DNA from: Methyloversatilis sp.
GTDB taxonomy: Bacteria; Pseudomonadota; Gammaproteobacteria; Burkholderiales; Rhodocyclaceae
DNA: 64,000 bases
Direction of reading: 5' to 3'
Assembly (NCBI RefSeq): GCF_030698125.1
Contig: NZ_JAUYNV010000033.1
Span: forward strand, 62,001 to 126,000
In this document: piece after piece, positions 8,539 to 17,380 of the stretch
How the letters are laid out: every line of letters begins with the position of its first letter
How positions within the stretch are numbered: position 1 is the stretch's first letter
Translations under genes and position numbers: made by a program
Notes under the pieces: model-generated
Told to the model about the DNA's origin: nothing
Seen by the model: only the letters and a program-made list of their open reading frames with translations
The model's database searches: none

Positions 8539-10329
8539 ATGAGTGAATACGTTGCCCCGCTGCGCGACATGCGTTTCGCGCTGGAACTGGCCGGGCTGGC
8601 CGAAGTGGTGGCGCTGCCCGGGCTGGAGGATTCGAGCCCCGACGTGGTCGATGCCGTGCTCGACGAGGCCGCGCGCTTCACCTCCGAAGTGCTGTCGCCG
8701 CTGAACTGGATCGGCGACCGCGCCGGCGCCACGCTGGGCGCCGATGGCCGCGTGACGCTGCCGGAGGGCTTCAAGGATGCCTACCGGCAGTACGCGGAGA
8801 ACGGGTGGAACGGCATGGGCTGCGACCCGGCACACGGCGGAGCGGGCATGCCGCATGTAGTGGTCGCGATGATCCAGGAAATGGTGATGGGCGCGAACAT
8901 GGCATTTTCGCTGTGCCCGCTGCTCACCGCCGGCGCCATCGAAGCGCTGTCGCTGTGTGGTTCGGATGAACAGAAGCACCTGTATCTGGACAGGATGGTG
9001 AGCGGCGAATGGACCGGCACCATGAACCTGACCGAGCCGCAGGCCGGCTCCGACCTCGCCGCCGTGCGCACCCGCGCCGAGCCTCAGGCAGACGGCAGTT
9101 ACCGGGTATTCGGCCAGAAGATCTACATCACCTTCGGCGAACACGAACTGGCTGACAACATCGTGCATCTGGTGCTGGCGCGCACGCCGGGCGCACCCGA
9201 GGGCATGAAGGGTATTTCGCTGTTCATCGTGCCCAAATTCGTTCCGGACGCCGACGGCAAGCCGTGCGCGCGCAACGACGTGCGCTGCGTGTCGCTGGAA
9301 CACAAGCTGGGCATCCACGCCAGCCCGACCTGTGTCATGGCCTACGGCGACGACGGCGGCGCGATCGGCTGGCTGTGCGGCGAGGAGAATCGCGGCATCG
9401 AGTACATGTTCATCATGATGAATGCCGCGCGCTATGCGGTCGGCCTGCAGGGCATTGCGGTTGCCGAGCGCGCGTTGCAGGCCGCGATGGACTATGCGCG
9501 CGAGCGGGTGCAGGGCACCGAAGCCGGCATGAAGTCGGGCGAGCGGGTCGCCATCATCCGCCACCCGGATGTGCGCCGCATGCTCATGCTGATGAAGTCG
9601 CAGGTCGAGGCGATGCGCGCGCTGGCCGCCGTGACGGCGGCCTCGCTGGACCGTGCCGAACATGATCCCGACTCCGAGACGCGCGTTCGCGCGCAGGCTT
9701 TCGTCGAACTGATGATTCCGCTGGTCAAGGGCTGGAGCACCGAAACGTCCATCGATATCGCCTCGCTGGGCGTGCAGGTGCACGGCGGCATGGGCTACGT
9801 CGAGGAAACCGGTGCGGCGCAGTACCTGCGCGACGCGCGCATCACCACGATCTACGAAGGTACGACCGCCATTCAGGCGAACGACCTGGTCGGCCGCAAG
9901 ATCGCGCGAGACGGCGGTGCGGCCGCCCGCACGGTGATCGCCGATATGCGCGCGCAGTGCGACGCGCTGGACGCGACCGGTGACGCGGCGCTGGCCGTGA
10001 TCGCCGCCGCCCTGCGCGACGCAGCGCAGGCGCTGGAGCGCGGCGTGGGTTTCGTCATCGAACATTTCCGCAGCGATGTACGCGCCGTGCTGGCCGGAGC
10101 GGTGCCGCTGCTCGGCCTGTTCGGCCGCGCCGCCGGCGGCTGGCAGATGGCGCGCGCCGCGTTGTTGTCGCACCGTCATCTGGCCGGCGGCAGCAACGAC
10201 GCAGCCTTCCATCGCGCCAAGATCGCCAGCGCCCGCTTCTACGCCGACCATGTGCTGAGCCAGTGTGCCGGCCTGGCGCATGTCGTGTGTCAGGGGGCGG
10301 CCGGTACGCTGGACGAGTCGCTGGTCTGA
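8539..10329 (+). CDS. Acyl-CoA dehydrogenase (long, DmdC-like subfamily)
   Basis: A 596-residue flavoprotein that introduces the alpha-beta double bond in an acyl-CoA and hands electrons to the ETF encoded upstream. It contains the acyl-CoA dehydrogenase N-terminal, middle ([22 protein letters not shown] contact) and C-terminal domains, with the catalytic base in [17 protein letters not shown]. It then has an extra helical domain of about 120 residues, as in the long subfamily that includes 3-methylmercaptopropionyl-CoA dehydrogenase (DmdC). Substrate cannot be told from sequence; many members act on medium or long chain acyl-CoA. The ATG has a GGAGGAG ribosome site. Confidence 0.94.
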   Translation: MSEYVAPLRDMRFALELAGLAEVVALPGLEDSSPDVVDAVLDEAARFTSEVLSPLNWIGDRAGATLGADGRVTLPEGFKDAYRQYAENGWNGMGCDPAHGGAGMPHVVVAMIQEMVMGANMAFSLCPLLTAGAIEALSLCGSDEQKHLYLDRMVSGEWTGTMNLTEPQAGSDLAAVRTRAEPQADGSYRVFGQKIYITFGEHELADNIVHLVLARTPGAPEGMKGISLFIVPKFVPDADGKPCARNDVRCVSLEHKLGIHASPTCVMAYGDDGGAIGWLCGEENRGIEYMFIMMNAARYAVGLQGIAVAERALQAAMDYARERVQGTEAGMKSGERVAIIRHPDVRRMLMLMKSQVEAMRALAAVTAASLDRAEHDPDSETRVRAQAFVELMIPLVKGWSTETSIDIASLGVQVHGGMGYVEETGAAQYLRDARITTIYEGTTAIQANDLVGRKIARDGGAAARTVIADMRAQCDALDATGDAALAVIAAALRDAAQALERGVGFVIEHFRSDVRAVLAGAVPLLGLFGRAAGGWQMARAALLSHRHLAGGSNDAAFHRAKIASARFYADHVLSQCAGLAHVVCQGAAGTLDESLV

Positions 10330-10354
10330 ATGACGGCTACATCGACGTCGCCCC

Positions 10355-10470
10355 GGTCCGCTCCTGCGGTTCCGGCGGTGCCGTGCGTCCGGCGCCCTGG
10401 CCGCGCAGTCGGCGGCCAGCATCCGGGCGCGCGATTGCGGTGTTTCGAGGCTGGCGCGGCCGATGGCGCC
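10355..10470. repeat. Degenerate duplicate of the 3' end of the YlqF-type GTPase gene
   Basis: This 116-base segment matches 10561-10698, the last codons of the adjacent minus-strand GTPase gene plus its REP arm, with scattered substitutions. It lacks one base near 10385 and a 21-base block (CCTTCTGTCGTGCCTTTTCTG on the plus strand). The stop codon of the gene (CTA on the plus strand) is CTG here. It carries no gene of its own. It is read as a tandem duplication of the gene end that has since decayed, and it occupies the gap after the acyl-CoA dehydrogenase. Confidence 0.75.
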
Positions 10471-10488
10471 GTGACATGCTTTTTTCGC

Positions 10489-10571
10489 AGGAGCGGACCC
10501 TGTCCGCGATCAGATCTTCGCGCCTGCCATGTCGCTTGATTACGAACGCATCGCGGACAGGGTCCGCTCCT
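10489..10571. repeat. REP-like inverted repeat, 22-bp arms
   Basis: Arms 10489-10510 and 10550-10571 (core GGAGCGGACCCTGTCCGCGA) are perfect inverted copies around a 39-base loop. Sequences of the TAGGAGCGG...CCGCGA type are a widespread REP family in beta- and gammaproteobacteria. The right arm supplies the TAG stop codon of the GTPase gene, and a partial arm is also present at the start of the duplicated segment at 10355. Confidence 0.8.
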
Positions 10572-11490
10572 ACGGTTCCGGCGATGCCGTGTCGTCCGGC
10601 GCCTTCTGTCGTGCCTTTTCTGCCCTGGCGGCGCGGTCGGCGGCCAGCATCTGTGTGCGCGATTCCGGGGTTTCGAGGCTGACGCGGCCGATGGCGCCAT
10701 CGCGATAGTCCTGCAGCAGGGTGAACGACGCCTTTTCGTAATCCGGCGCGCCGCCCTTGATGCGGTAGCCGCGCCGGGCGGCGATGTGCTGGATGACCGA
10801 CACACCGTCCATGTCCGGCGTGCAACCGTAGCGCGCGGTCATCAGTGCCGGGTATTTCGCCTGCAGCAGGTTGCCGAGAAAGGTGGCGACCTCTTCGTCG
10901 ATGATCGCGTTGCGGCCGATGGCGTGGCTGGCCGCCAGCATCAGGCCGTCGCTTTCGTGCTCGATCTTCGGCCACATCAGGCCGGGTGTGTCGTACAGCG
11001 TGAGCCGCGGCGTCAGGTGGATGCGCTGGATGCTCTTGGTGATTGCCGGCTCGTCGCCGGTCGCGGCGACATGCTTCTTCACCAGCGCATTCATCAGCGT
11101 CGACTTGCCGACGTTCGGGATGCCCATGATGATGAGGCGCAGCGGTTTGAGGTTGTCGTCGCGGTGCGGCGCGAGCGACTGCGCAAGCTGTTCGATGCGC
11201 TTCGCGTCGCCGGGCTTGCGCGCCGAAATCGACACCGCCTTCGTGTTCGGCTGGGCGTTGAAATGCTTCAGCCAGGCTGCCGTCGCCTCCGGGTCGGCGA
11301 GGTCGGCCTTGTTCAGCAACTTCAGGCAGGGCCGGTTGCGATGCGTGCGGATGGCGTGGATCAGCGGATTGCTGCTCGCGTCGGGCAGGCGGGCGTCGAG
11401 CACCTCGACCACCACGTCGACCGACTTCATCGCGTCGGTCGCGTGCTTGCGCGCGGCGGTCATGTGACCGGGGAACCACTGGATGGACAT
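10570..11490 (-). CDS. ylqF: Ribosome biogenesis GTPase, YlqF/RbgA family
   Basis: A 306-residue circularly permuted GTPase. The N-terminus is MSIQWFPGHMTAARK. The motifs come in permuted order: G4 (NKADL, about residue 62), G5 (SARKPG), then G1 (GIPNVGKST), G2, and G3 (DTPG). Family members help mature the large ribosomal subunit (uL16 incorporation in RbgA). The start at 11490 matches the conserved N-terminus; the frame stays open further upstream without similarity. The C-terminal stop is contributed by the REP-like repeat, and a diverged copy of this gene end lies just downstream. Confidence 0.93.
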   Translation of the reverse strand: MSIQWFPGHMTAARKHATDAMKSVDVVVEVLDARLPDASSNPLIHAIRTHRNRPCLKLLNKADLADPEATAAWLKHFNAQPNTKAVSISARKPGDAKRIEQLAQSLAPHRDDNLKPLRLIIMGIPNVGKSTLMNALVKKHVAATGDEPAITKSIQRIHLTPRLTLYDTPGLMWPKIEHESDGLMLAASHAIGRNAIIDEEVATFLGNLLQAKYPALMTARYGCTPDMDGVSVIQHIAARRGYRIKGGAPDYEKASFTLLQDYRDGAIGRVSLETPESRTQMLAADRAARAEKARQKAPDDTASPEP

Positions 11491-11723
11491 GTGAGACGGA
11501 CAACGGAATAAGGCCGCCATTCTACCGGTCGACCGGCTGCGGGCGTGGCGCTGCACAATCGTTCATCGTACGGCCGTGCGAACTGCGAGAATCCTGAAAC
11601 ACAAACCGGCAACGCGACCCGAGGAGAAATCGATGCTCGTCCGACTGATCCAGGCCAGCCGCGTCCAGCCCGATGTCGGTCGAAGCGCTGTTTCAGGCGC
11701 TCATCGGCGTGGCGTGCTGGACG

Positions 11724-12503
11724 TCAACGCGCTGAAGCTGGCGCTCCGCACAGCGCAAGCGAAGCACCGAGCAACGCAGCTCCGGAGTCGGCATCGGCCT
11801 GCAGCAGCGCCACGCCAAGATCGGCGCGTTTCCAGGCCGGGTCAAGCGCGATGTCGCGCACCAGATTGAACTGCCCCTGTGCGTCAGGCGTGAACGGGCC
11901 GATCAGGGTGCGCACGACGAAGTCGTGCTGCAATGTGCGACCCGCATTCTCGCCGCCTGAAATCTTCGATCCCAGCATGCGTTCATACACGGCGACATAG
12001 CCCACCGTGCCGCCGGGCAGCGTGGTGCGCGCGTCGACCTTGAGCAGGTTGCCGCGCACATCGAGCGACAGCATCACGTCAGCGGCCGGTGGCGGCGCCT
12101 TGCGCGCCAGCGTCGTGCGCACCGCGTCAGCCGAGCGCCAGCCGCGAAAATCCTCGCCCGACAGCCTGACCTGCGGTGTGTAGACCACGCTGCCACCCTC
12201 GGCGCGCGCCAGCCGGCGTTGTCGTGCCGAATGGGCGCCCGACGAGTACGGGTCACGCCAGCCCAGGTAGTCCCAATAGTCGACATGGAAGGCCAGCGGC
12301 ACGACCTGCTGCGCGTCGGCCGCCTGTTTCAGCGAACGCAGCCAGTCGTCGGCCGGCGGGCAACTGCTGCAGCCCTGCGAGGTGTAGAGCTCGACCACCG
12401 GCACCCAGCTGCGGCTGGCCTGGCAGGCCGGCGCGCTCTGCGCGAGGACGACTGGAGCGAACGCAGCAGCCAGCAGGCCTGGCAGGACAGAACGCAGCGA
12501 CAT
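11724..12503 (-). CDS. Exported thioredoxin-fold protein, DUF1223 family
   Basis: A 259-residue protein with a Sec signal (MSLRSVLPGLLAAAFAPVVLAQ). The mature protein carries the family hallmark VVELYTSQGCSSCPPADDWL, a thioredoxin-like CxxC (CSSC), followed by PLAFHVDYWDYLGWRDPYSS and VYTPQV. DUF1223 proteins are predicted periplasmic thioredoxin-fold proteins without a settled function; a thiol-redox role is inferred. The ATG has a CCGGAGG ribosome site. It stands alone between the GTPase gene and the PEP-CTERM gene. The 233 bases before it (11491-11723) hold only a doubtful short plus-strand frame. Confidence 0.88.
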   Translation of the reverse strand: MSLRSVLPGLLAAAFAPVVLAQSAPACQASRSWVPVVELYTSQGCSSCPPADDWLRSLKQAADAQQVVPLAFHVDYWDYLGWRDPYSSGAHSARQRRLARAEGGSVVYTPQVRLSGEDFRGWRSADAVRTTLARKAPPPAADVMLSLDVRGNLLKVDARTTLPGGTVGYVAVYERMLGSKISGGENAGRTLQHDFVVRTLIGPFTPDAQGQFNLVRDIALDPAWKRADLGVALLQADADSGAALLGASLALCGAPASAR

Positions 12504-12604
12504 GGAAGGCCTCCGGCATGGGGACATGCGCAGATGACCGGTGTCGCTGCGCCGACCTTACGTGTCTTTCCAGGACGCCGCTGCATTGACCGGCCGCTGC
12601 GTCC

Positions 12605-13678
12605 TCACATCCGGCGACGACGCAGCAGCGCAAGCACGCCCATGCCGCCCAGCATCGACAGCCACGTCGACGGCTCCGGTACCGGTGCGGCAGCGAGGTT
12701 GGCAGCCGCCATCTGCGCACCGATGTAACGGCCGACTTCGCCGGCGCCCTCCGGATCTGCTTCATCGAACGGCTGCGCTTCGTGATCTTCGGGATTGTAG
12801 GCGCCCAGATATTCATAGAACTCGTAGCGCCGGATGATCGATTTCTTGCCACCCAGGTCGCCCGCGAGCGGCTTTTCCAGCAGCAGTTCGTCGCCCTCGC
12901 CGTTGTCCTTGCCCTCCGGCTTCGCCTGGAACAGCACCCACTCGATTTCCGTTTCCGACTGTTCGCGCGGCACGACTTCGTTGTCGCTCAGCAACTCGTC
13001 GAGTTCGACTTCGCGCTCGATCTCCGTCGTGTACACCTTGACCCACTGCGCCTCGCCATACTGCTCGTGCTGCTCCGCAGGTTCCGGCGCAATCACTGCC
13101 TGCACCACCGGTGCGGCAGCCGGCTGACCGGGGTCTGCCGGCACCGGATCGATGACCTGCCAGACCGGGGCCGCGATCAGCACATTGCCGCCGACCGGCG
13201 TGATCTGCCCGGTCGCCGCATCTCCCTTGAGCCAGCGATACGAGGTGCTGGTTGCGTTCTTTTTAAGGCCGAGGCCGAAGTGCTCACAGCCGCTGCCCGC
13301 GTAGCCGGCACCGCCGCCGGACCAGCAACTGTGACCGTCGGTCGGCGAAAAGCTGGTGGGGACAGGCGTCGCGGTCATGAAAGCGCCATTGGCAATATCG
13401 TAGGCACTGAGGTAGCGCACGAAGATGCCGCCGGCGAAGCTGTCGACACGTGGACTGCCGTAGCGATTGTAGGTACCGCCGAAGGTGTAGGTCACGTCCG
13501 AATCGGCTACCCCATGCAGTTCGATCTCGAAGCCATGCGTTTCCGAGCCGGTGTCGTTGTAGACGTCGAAGTTGCTCAGGCTGCCGTAGACGTTCGGGCT
13601 GGCAATGGCCGCGCCAGTACTGCCCGCCAGCAGTGCCACCGCGATCCAGCGTGTGCTGCGGGATGACCTCTTGCTCAT
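12605..13678 (-). CDS. PEP-CTERM sorted extracellular protein with acidic region
   Basis: A 357-residue secreted protein. It has an N-terminal signal peptide (to about residue 26), a beta-rich domain with DSDVTYTFGGTYNRYG, and then from about residue 203 to 315 a strongly acidic Glu/Asp-rich stretch. It ends with a complete PEP-CTERM tripartite signal: VPEPSTW at 333-339, a hydrophobic segment and LLRRRRM. This signal directs cleavage and surface release or anchoring by the exosortase EpsH/archaeosortase-like system, which is not in this window. PEP-CTERM proteins accompany exopolysaccharide and floc formation. Upstream lie a candidate Fnr box and the terminator of the previous gene. The acidic region could bind divalent cations (inference). 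Confidence 0.9.
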   Translation of the reverse strand: MSKRSSRSTRWIAVALLAGSTGAAIASPNVYGSLSNFDVYNDTGSETHGFEIELHGVADSDVTYTFGGTYNRYGSPRVDSFAGGIFVRYLSAYDIANGAFMTATPVPTSFSPTDGHSCWSGGGAGYAGSGCEHFGLGLKKNATSTSYRWLKGDAATGQITPVGGNVLIAAPVWQVIDPVPADPGQPAAAPVVQAVIAPEPAEQHEQYGEAQWVKVYTTEIEREVELDELLSDNEVVPREQSETEIEWVLFQAKPEGKDNGEGDELLLEKPLAGDLGGKKSIIRRYEFYEYLGAYNPEDHEAQPFDEADPEGAGEVGRYIGAQMAAANLAAAPVPEPSTWLSMLGGMGVLALLRRRRM

Positions 13679-13746
13679 GTTTTTATCCTTGTGTTTGACT
13701 GGATGGCGTCGGCAGCGCGCGCGGCACGACGCACGGCGCGAGTTTG

Positions 13747-13760
13747 CTGACGTAGATCAA
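13747..13760 (-). promoter_or_regulatory. Candidate Fnr/Anr-type box upstream of PEP-CTERM gene
   Basis: Read on the minus strand the site is TTGATCTACGTCAG, one mismatch from the Anr/Fnr consensus TTGAT-N4-GTCAA. It lies 68 bases before the start of the PEP-CTERM gene at 13678 and downstream of the terminator of the preceding gene, a plausible activator position. Oxygen- or nitric-oxide-responsive control is inferred only. Confidence 0.5.
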
Positions 13761-13775
13761 TCGTCGTACGCAGAC

Positions 13776-13798
13776 AAAAACCCTGCATTAAGCAGGGG
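13776..13798 (-). terminator. Intrinsic terminator of the gamma-glutamyltransferase-like gene
   Basis: On the minus strand: CCCTGC, loop TTAAT, GCAGGG, then TTTTT. It lies 50 bases past the stop codon at 13850. Confidence 0.8.
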
Positions 13799-13849
13799 TT
13801 AACGAGCGGCGGTGGCGACGCTGGGCGCTTGCGGGTGTGCTCTGACGCC

Positions 13850-15436
13850 TCAGGCGTACTCGACCGAACCGTCCGAGCGCGGGTCGGCAGCACCTTCGAT
13901 CCGGCCGTCGGCGTGGCGAACGATGAGGCCGGCGTGACCGGCGCTTTCGTCGAACTCGAGCAGCGACTCGACCACATGACCCCGCTTGCGCAACGCGTCG
14001 AACACCTCGGGCGCAAAGCGCGACTCCAGTTTCAGGGTGTCGCTGTCCGAGCCCCAGGTCCGGCCGAGCAGCCAGCGCGGTGCCGCGACTGCGGCGGTCA
14101 CGCTGTCACCGAACAACAGGTGGCGCAGCAGCACGGCGGCCTGGAACTGCGGCTGTCCGTCGCCACCCATCGAACCGTAGACAACCGTGCGTCCGTCGGC
14201 CAGTTGCGCCATCGGCGGGTTCAGCGTGTGGAAGGGCTTGCGGCAGGGCTCCAGCGCATTGAGCGCGCCGATCGCCAGCGAAAAGCTGATGCCGCGGTTC
14301 TGCCACAGCACGCCGGTGTCACCCGCGATCACACCGCTGCCGAACTCGTGGTAGATGCTCTGGATGAAGCTCACTGCGCGGCCTTCCGCGTCAACCACGC
14401 CCATCCACACCGTATCGCCCGGCGCACCGCTGACCCAGCCACCGGCGCGCTGCAGGTCGATGCCATCGGCCAGCATGTCGAGACACTCGTCGGACAGCAG
14501 CGACTGCGCGTCCGTGCGCATACGGGCCGGATCGGTCAGGTGACGGTCGCGGATCACGAAGGCCTGGCGCGTCGCCTCGACCACGCGATGGACGAATTCG
14601 GCAGACTGCCCGTGCAGACCGTCGAGTCCGAGGCGGTCGAGCTGGCCGAGTATCAGCAGCGACAGCAGGCCCTGGGTGGGCGGCGGCGTGTTGTAGACGT
14701 GGCCCAGGCTGTGCTCGAGCTTCAACGGCGTGCGCCACTGCGCGCGATGCGTGAGGAAGTCGGACAGGCGCAACGGGCTGCCGGCGGCGCCCAGCGCGGA
14801 GGCCATGCGGCGCGCCAGGTCGCCGCGGTAGAAATCTTCGAGTCCGGCGCGCGCCAGCTGGGCGAGCGTGTCGGCCAGACGTGGCTGACACAGCACATCG
14901 CCGGCCTGCAGCACCCTTTTGTCCGGCATGAAATGCGCGGCGAAGCCGGGCTGGTGGCGCAGTTCTTCCTGTTTCATGTGCAGCCCGTGTGCCAAGCTGC
15001 GCGAAACCGGCATGCCGGTCCGCGCATGGTGTTCGGCATCGCGCAGCAGGCGCGACAGCGGCAGGCGCCCACCTGCCTGGGCCGCCGCTTCGAGTGCCAG
15101 CTGCCAGCCCGACACGGTGCCGGCCATCGTCAGTGCGGCAAGCGGACCGCGGGTCGGCAGGCGGTTGCGCACGTCGTGGTCGGCGTACCAGGTACGACTG
15201 GCGATTACCGCCGCGGCGCCGCATGCGTCGATCGCGCGCGGCGGCTGGCCCGGTTCGGCGATCAGCCAGAAACCGTCTCCGCCGAGCGCGTTCATGTGCG
15301 GATAGACGACGGCGATGGTCGCGGCGGCGGCGATCATGGCTTCGATCGCATTGCCGCCTTCGCGCAGCACGTCGCGCGCCGATTCGCTGGCCAGGTGATG
15401 GGGGGCGACCGCGATGCCGCGGGCAGTGGGTTTCAT
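13850..15436 (-). CDS. Gamma-glutamyltransferase-like Ntn hydrolase (YwrD type)
   Basis: A 528-residue protein of the gamma-glutamyltranspeptidase family, whose members cleave gamma-glutamyl bonds such as that in glutathione. The precursor would self-cleave before the catalytic Thr, best aligned with the Thr in GDTVWMGVVD. Downstream features are conserved: SFIQSIYHEFGSGV and YGSMGGDGQPQ. The motif order matches YwrD-like proteins rather than E. coli Ggt (which has TTHYSV), and the start at MKPTARG gives no signal peptide, so a cytoplasmic location is likely. It has a GGAGATG ribosome site. The substrate is uncertain; a glutathione transferase lies 2 kb away, but no operon links them. Confidence 0.9.
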   Translation of the reverse strand: MKPTARGIAVAPHHLASESARDVLREGGNAIEAMIAAAATIAVVYPHMNALGGDGFWLIAEPGQPPRAIDACGAAAVIASRTWYADHDVRNRLPTRGPLAALTMAGTVSGWQLALEAAAQAGGRLPLSRLLRDAEHHARTGMPVSRSLAHGLHMKQEELRHQPGFAAHFMPDKRVLQAGDVLCQPRLADTLAQLARAGLEDFYRGDLARRMASALGAAGSPLRLSDFLTHRAQWRTPLKLEHSLGHVYNTPPPTQGLLSLLILGQLDRLGLDGLHGQSAEFVHRVVEATRQAFVIRDRHLTDPARMRTDAQSLLSDECLDMLADGIDLQRAGGWVSGAPGDTVWMGVVDAEGRAVSFIQSIYHEFGSGVIAGDTGVLWQNRGISFSLAIGALNALEPCRKPFHTLNPPMAQLADGRTVVYGSMGGDGQPQFQAAVLLRHLLFGDSVTAAVAAPRWLLGRTWGSDSDTLKLESRFAPEVFDALRKRGHVVESLLEFDESAGHAGLIVRHADGRIEGAADPRSDGSVEYA

Positions 15437-15657
15437 CGGGGCATCTCCATGGGCGGCCGCGCGGGCGGTTTCGAATGCCCCCGTATGGTGCATCAAGCGG
15501 CATCGCTTGCGCGGCTTTCCGGCATATTCGAGGCCAACCCGCCGCTGCAACGCGGTTACCGTCGCTTTGCAGGCGTCGCGGCTGGCGGCATGCATCTTGC
15601 GTTCTGCAGGCACCGTCGGTGCCGTGCTGCGCCTTACCCTGCTTACGGATTCAAACG

Positions 15658-17058
15658 ATGCGTCAGAAGTCTTCGCTGCGGTTATCGCTGTCTGCCTTGC
15701 GCGCCCGAGTGCGGCTTGCCTGGCTCGAATTCAGGTACCCGGCGCTGCGCCGGCGCAACCAGGCCTATTTCAAGGTGTGGCTCGGCCGTCTCGTGCTGTG
15801 GGGCGGCGCCGTCGTGGTGGGCATGCTCGCCGTCGGCTTTGCGCAGTTGTCGGACCTGGCCATCCACCACTTCCGGGACATGGCAAGCGAGAACCCGTGG
15901 TGGCCCTTCCTGCTGACGCCGCTTGGCGGTGCACTGTGCGTGTGGGCGACGCGGCGCTGGTTTCCCGGTGCCGAAGGCAGCGGCATTCCGCAGACCATTG
16001 CCGAAATGTCGCGCCCGGAAGATCGAAGCTGGAAGCCGCTGCTGTCGCTGCGCATCATCGTCGGCAAGATTGTCATCGGCGCGGCGGCCGTTGGCAGCGG
16101 ATTTTCGCTGGGCCGGGAAGGTCCGACCGTGCAGGTCGGGGCGTCGATGCTCAATGCGCTGCACCGGCTGCTGCCGGGCGGCCTGCACATTCCGCGTACC
16201 CACATGCTGGTCGCCGGCGGTGCGGCCGGCATCGCTGCGGCATTCAACACGCCGCTGGCCGGCATCGTGTTCGCCATCGAAACGCTGTCGCGCAATGTCG
16301 AGTCGCGCATGAGCGGTCTCATCATCACCGCCATCGTGCTGGCCGGCATCGTGTCGCAGGCCTTTCTCGGCAAGGCGAGCTACTTCGGCCAGATCGCCAT
16401 CGCCGGTACCGACCGTGAAATGGCGCTTGCCGTGGCGATCACCGCGCTGGTGTGCGGCGTCGCGGGCGGCCTGTTCTCGCGCATGCTCATCATCAGTTCG
16501 ACGTCGTGGAAGGGACGGATGGCGGATTATCGACGCGACCATCCGATCCGCTTTGCCGCCGGCTGCGGCCTGCTGGTCGCCGCACTGGGCTACGTCACCG
16601 GCGGCACCAGCTTCGGCAGCGGCTACGGCGAAACCCGTGCGCTGCTCGAAGGCGACACGTCACTGGAGTGGTACTACGGCCCGGCCAAATTCCTCGCCAC
16701 GCTGATCGCCTACCTGTCCGGCCTGCCGGGCGGCATCTTTGCGCCCAGCCTTGCGATCGGTGCCGGCATCGGCCACGACCTTGCGCCGCTGATCGGCCAG
16801 CAGGACGCGCCCGGCATGCTGCTGGTGCTGTGCATGGCCGGCTTTCTCGCCGCGGTGACCCAGTCGCCGATCACCTCCTTCATCATCGTGATGGAAATGG
16901 TCGACGGCTATTCGGTGGTGATCGGCCTGATGGCGGTATCGCTGCTGTCATCGGGGGTATCTCGCATCTTCAGCCAGCCGCTGTATGAAACGGTGGCACG
17001 GCACATGGTGGCGCGCAACGGCGGACCGATCGTGGCGCAGCGGGAGGAAAAGCCGTAG
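15658..17058 (+). CDS. CLC-family chloride/proton antiporter or channel
   Basis: A 466-residue, multi-helix membrane protein with the three anion-pathway signatures: GSGIP (107-111), GREGPTV (152-158, with the gating Glu154) and GGIFAPSLAIG. A Tyr in QPLYETV fits the central anion-coordinating Tyr. It has no C-terminal CBS domains. At the inner proton-glutamate position of E. coli ClcA (second Glu of FIIEEM) this protein has Thr209 (FAIETL). That changes or weakens expected proton coupling, although at least one eukaryotic CLC with Thr there is reported to remain an exchanger. The start at MRQKSSL has a weak ribosome site. It diverges from the gamma-glutamyltransferase-like gene. Confidence 0.93.
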   Translation: MRQKSSLRLSLSALRARVRLAWLEFRYPALRRRNQAYFKVWLGRLVLWGGAVVVGMLAVGFAQLSDLAIHHFRDMASENPWWPFLLTPLGGALCVWATRRWFPGAEGSGIPQTIAEMSRPEDRSWKPLLSLRIIVGKIVIGAAAVGSGFSLGREGPTVQVGASMLNALHRLLPGGLHIPRTHMLVAGGAAGIAAAFNTPLAGIVFAIETLSRNVESRMSGLIITAIVLAGIVSQAFLGKASYFGQIAIAGTDREMALAVAITALVCGVAGGLFSRMLIISSTSWKGRMADYRRDHPIRFAAGCGLLVAALGYVTGGTSFGSGYGETRALLEGDTSLEWYYGPAKFLATLIAYLSGLPGGIFAPSLAIGAGIGHDLAPLIGQQDAPGMLLVLCMAGFLAAVTQSPITSFIIVMEMVDGYSVVIGLMAVSLLSSGVSRIFSQPLYETVARHMVARNGGPIVAQREEKP

Positions 17059-17072
17059 ATGACCCGTCCGGG

Positions 17073-17369
17073 TCAGTGCGCGGCGTTATTGAACTCGCGA
17101 GCACCGAAAGCCCGCCACCCTGCCGGCACGACGGAACACAGCGCAAAACGATGTCCGTTGGTCACGATGATCAGGTGCTCACGCCGGGCTGCGGAGATGA
17201 CGTCAGCCACGCGATCATCGGCTGAGATGCTGCGCAGGCCGATGGCGGCTAACGGTTTGACGTCCGGGGTTGTGTCAGCGGCGGTCGTGCGGCCGTCTGC
17301 CTTGCGCCCGGGTTTTTCGATGCTGTGTGCTGCGCGTTGCGCAGGGTGGTGACGTCTTGCCTCGCGCAT
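17073..17369 (-). CDS. Doubtful small hypothetical protein
   Basis: A 98-residue frame in the 530-base gap between the CLC gene and the glutathione transferase gene. The C-terminal half (ISADDRVADVISAARREHLIIVTNGHRFALCSVVPAGW) looks protein-like and faintly resembles a short CBS-like strand-helix pattern. The N-terminal half is basic and low in similarity to anything I know. A competing plus-strand frame (17059-17352) overlaps it. No strong ribosome site is evident. It may be a remnant rather than a functional gene. Confidence 0.3.
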   Translation of the reverse strand: MREARRHHPAQRAAHSIEKPGRKADGRTTAADTTPDVKPLAAIGLRSISADDRVADVISAARREHLIIVTNGHRFALCSVVPAGWRAFGAREFNNAAH

Positions 17370-17380
17370 GTTCGACCCCG

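Noticed and set aside
6715-10422. A 1235-codon open frame on the minus strand opposite etfB, etfA and the acyl-CoA dehydrogenase gene
   Set aside because: Pure antisense shadow caused by GC-biased third positions; Arg/His/Gln-rich translation with no domain, while the plus strand carries three unmistakable genes.
11636-11869. Short plus-strand frame with a good GAGGAG ribosome site (MLVRLIQASRV...)
   Set aside because: The frame runs antisense into the DUF1223 gene and becomes Arg-rich; only the first 30 codons look protein-like. Possibly a remnant; not enough to call.
17059-17352. Plus-strand 97-codon frame after the CLC gene
   Set aside because: Overlaps the slightly better minus-strand frame, has Arg/Ala/Ser-rich low-complexity translation and no recognisable domain.
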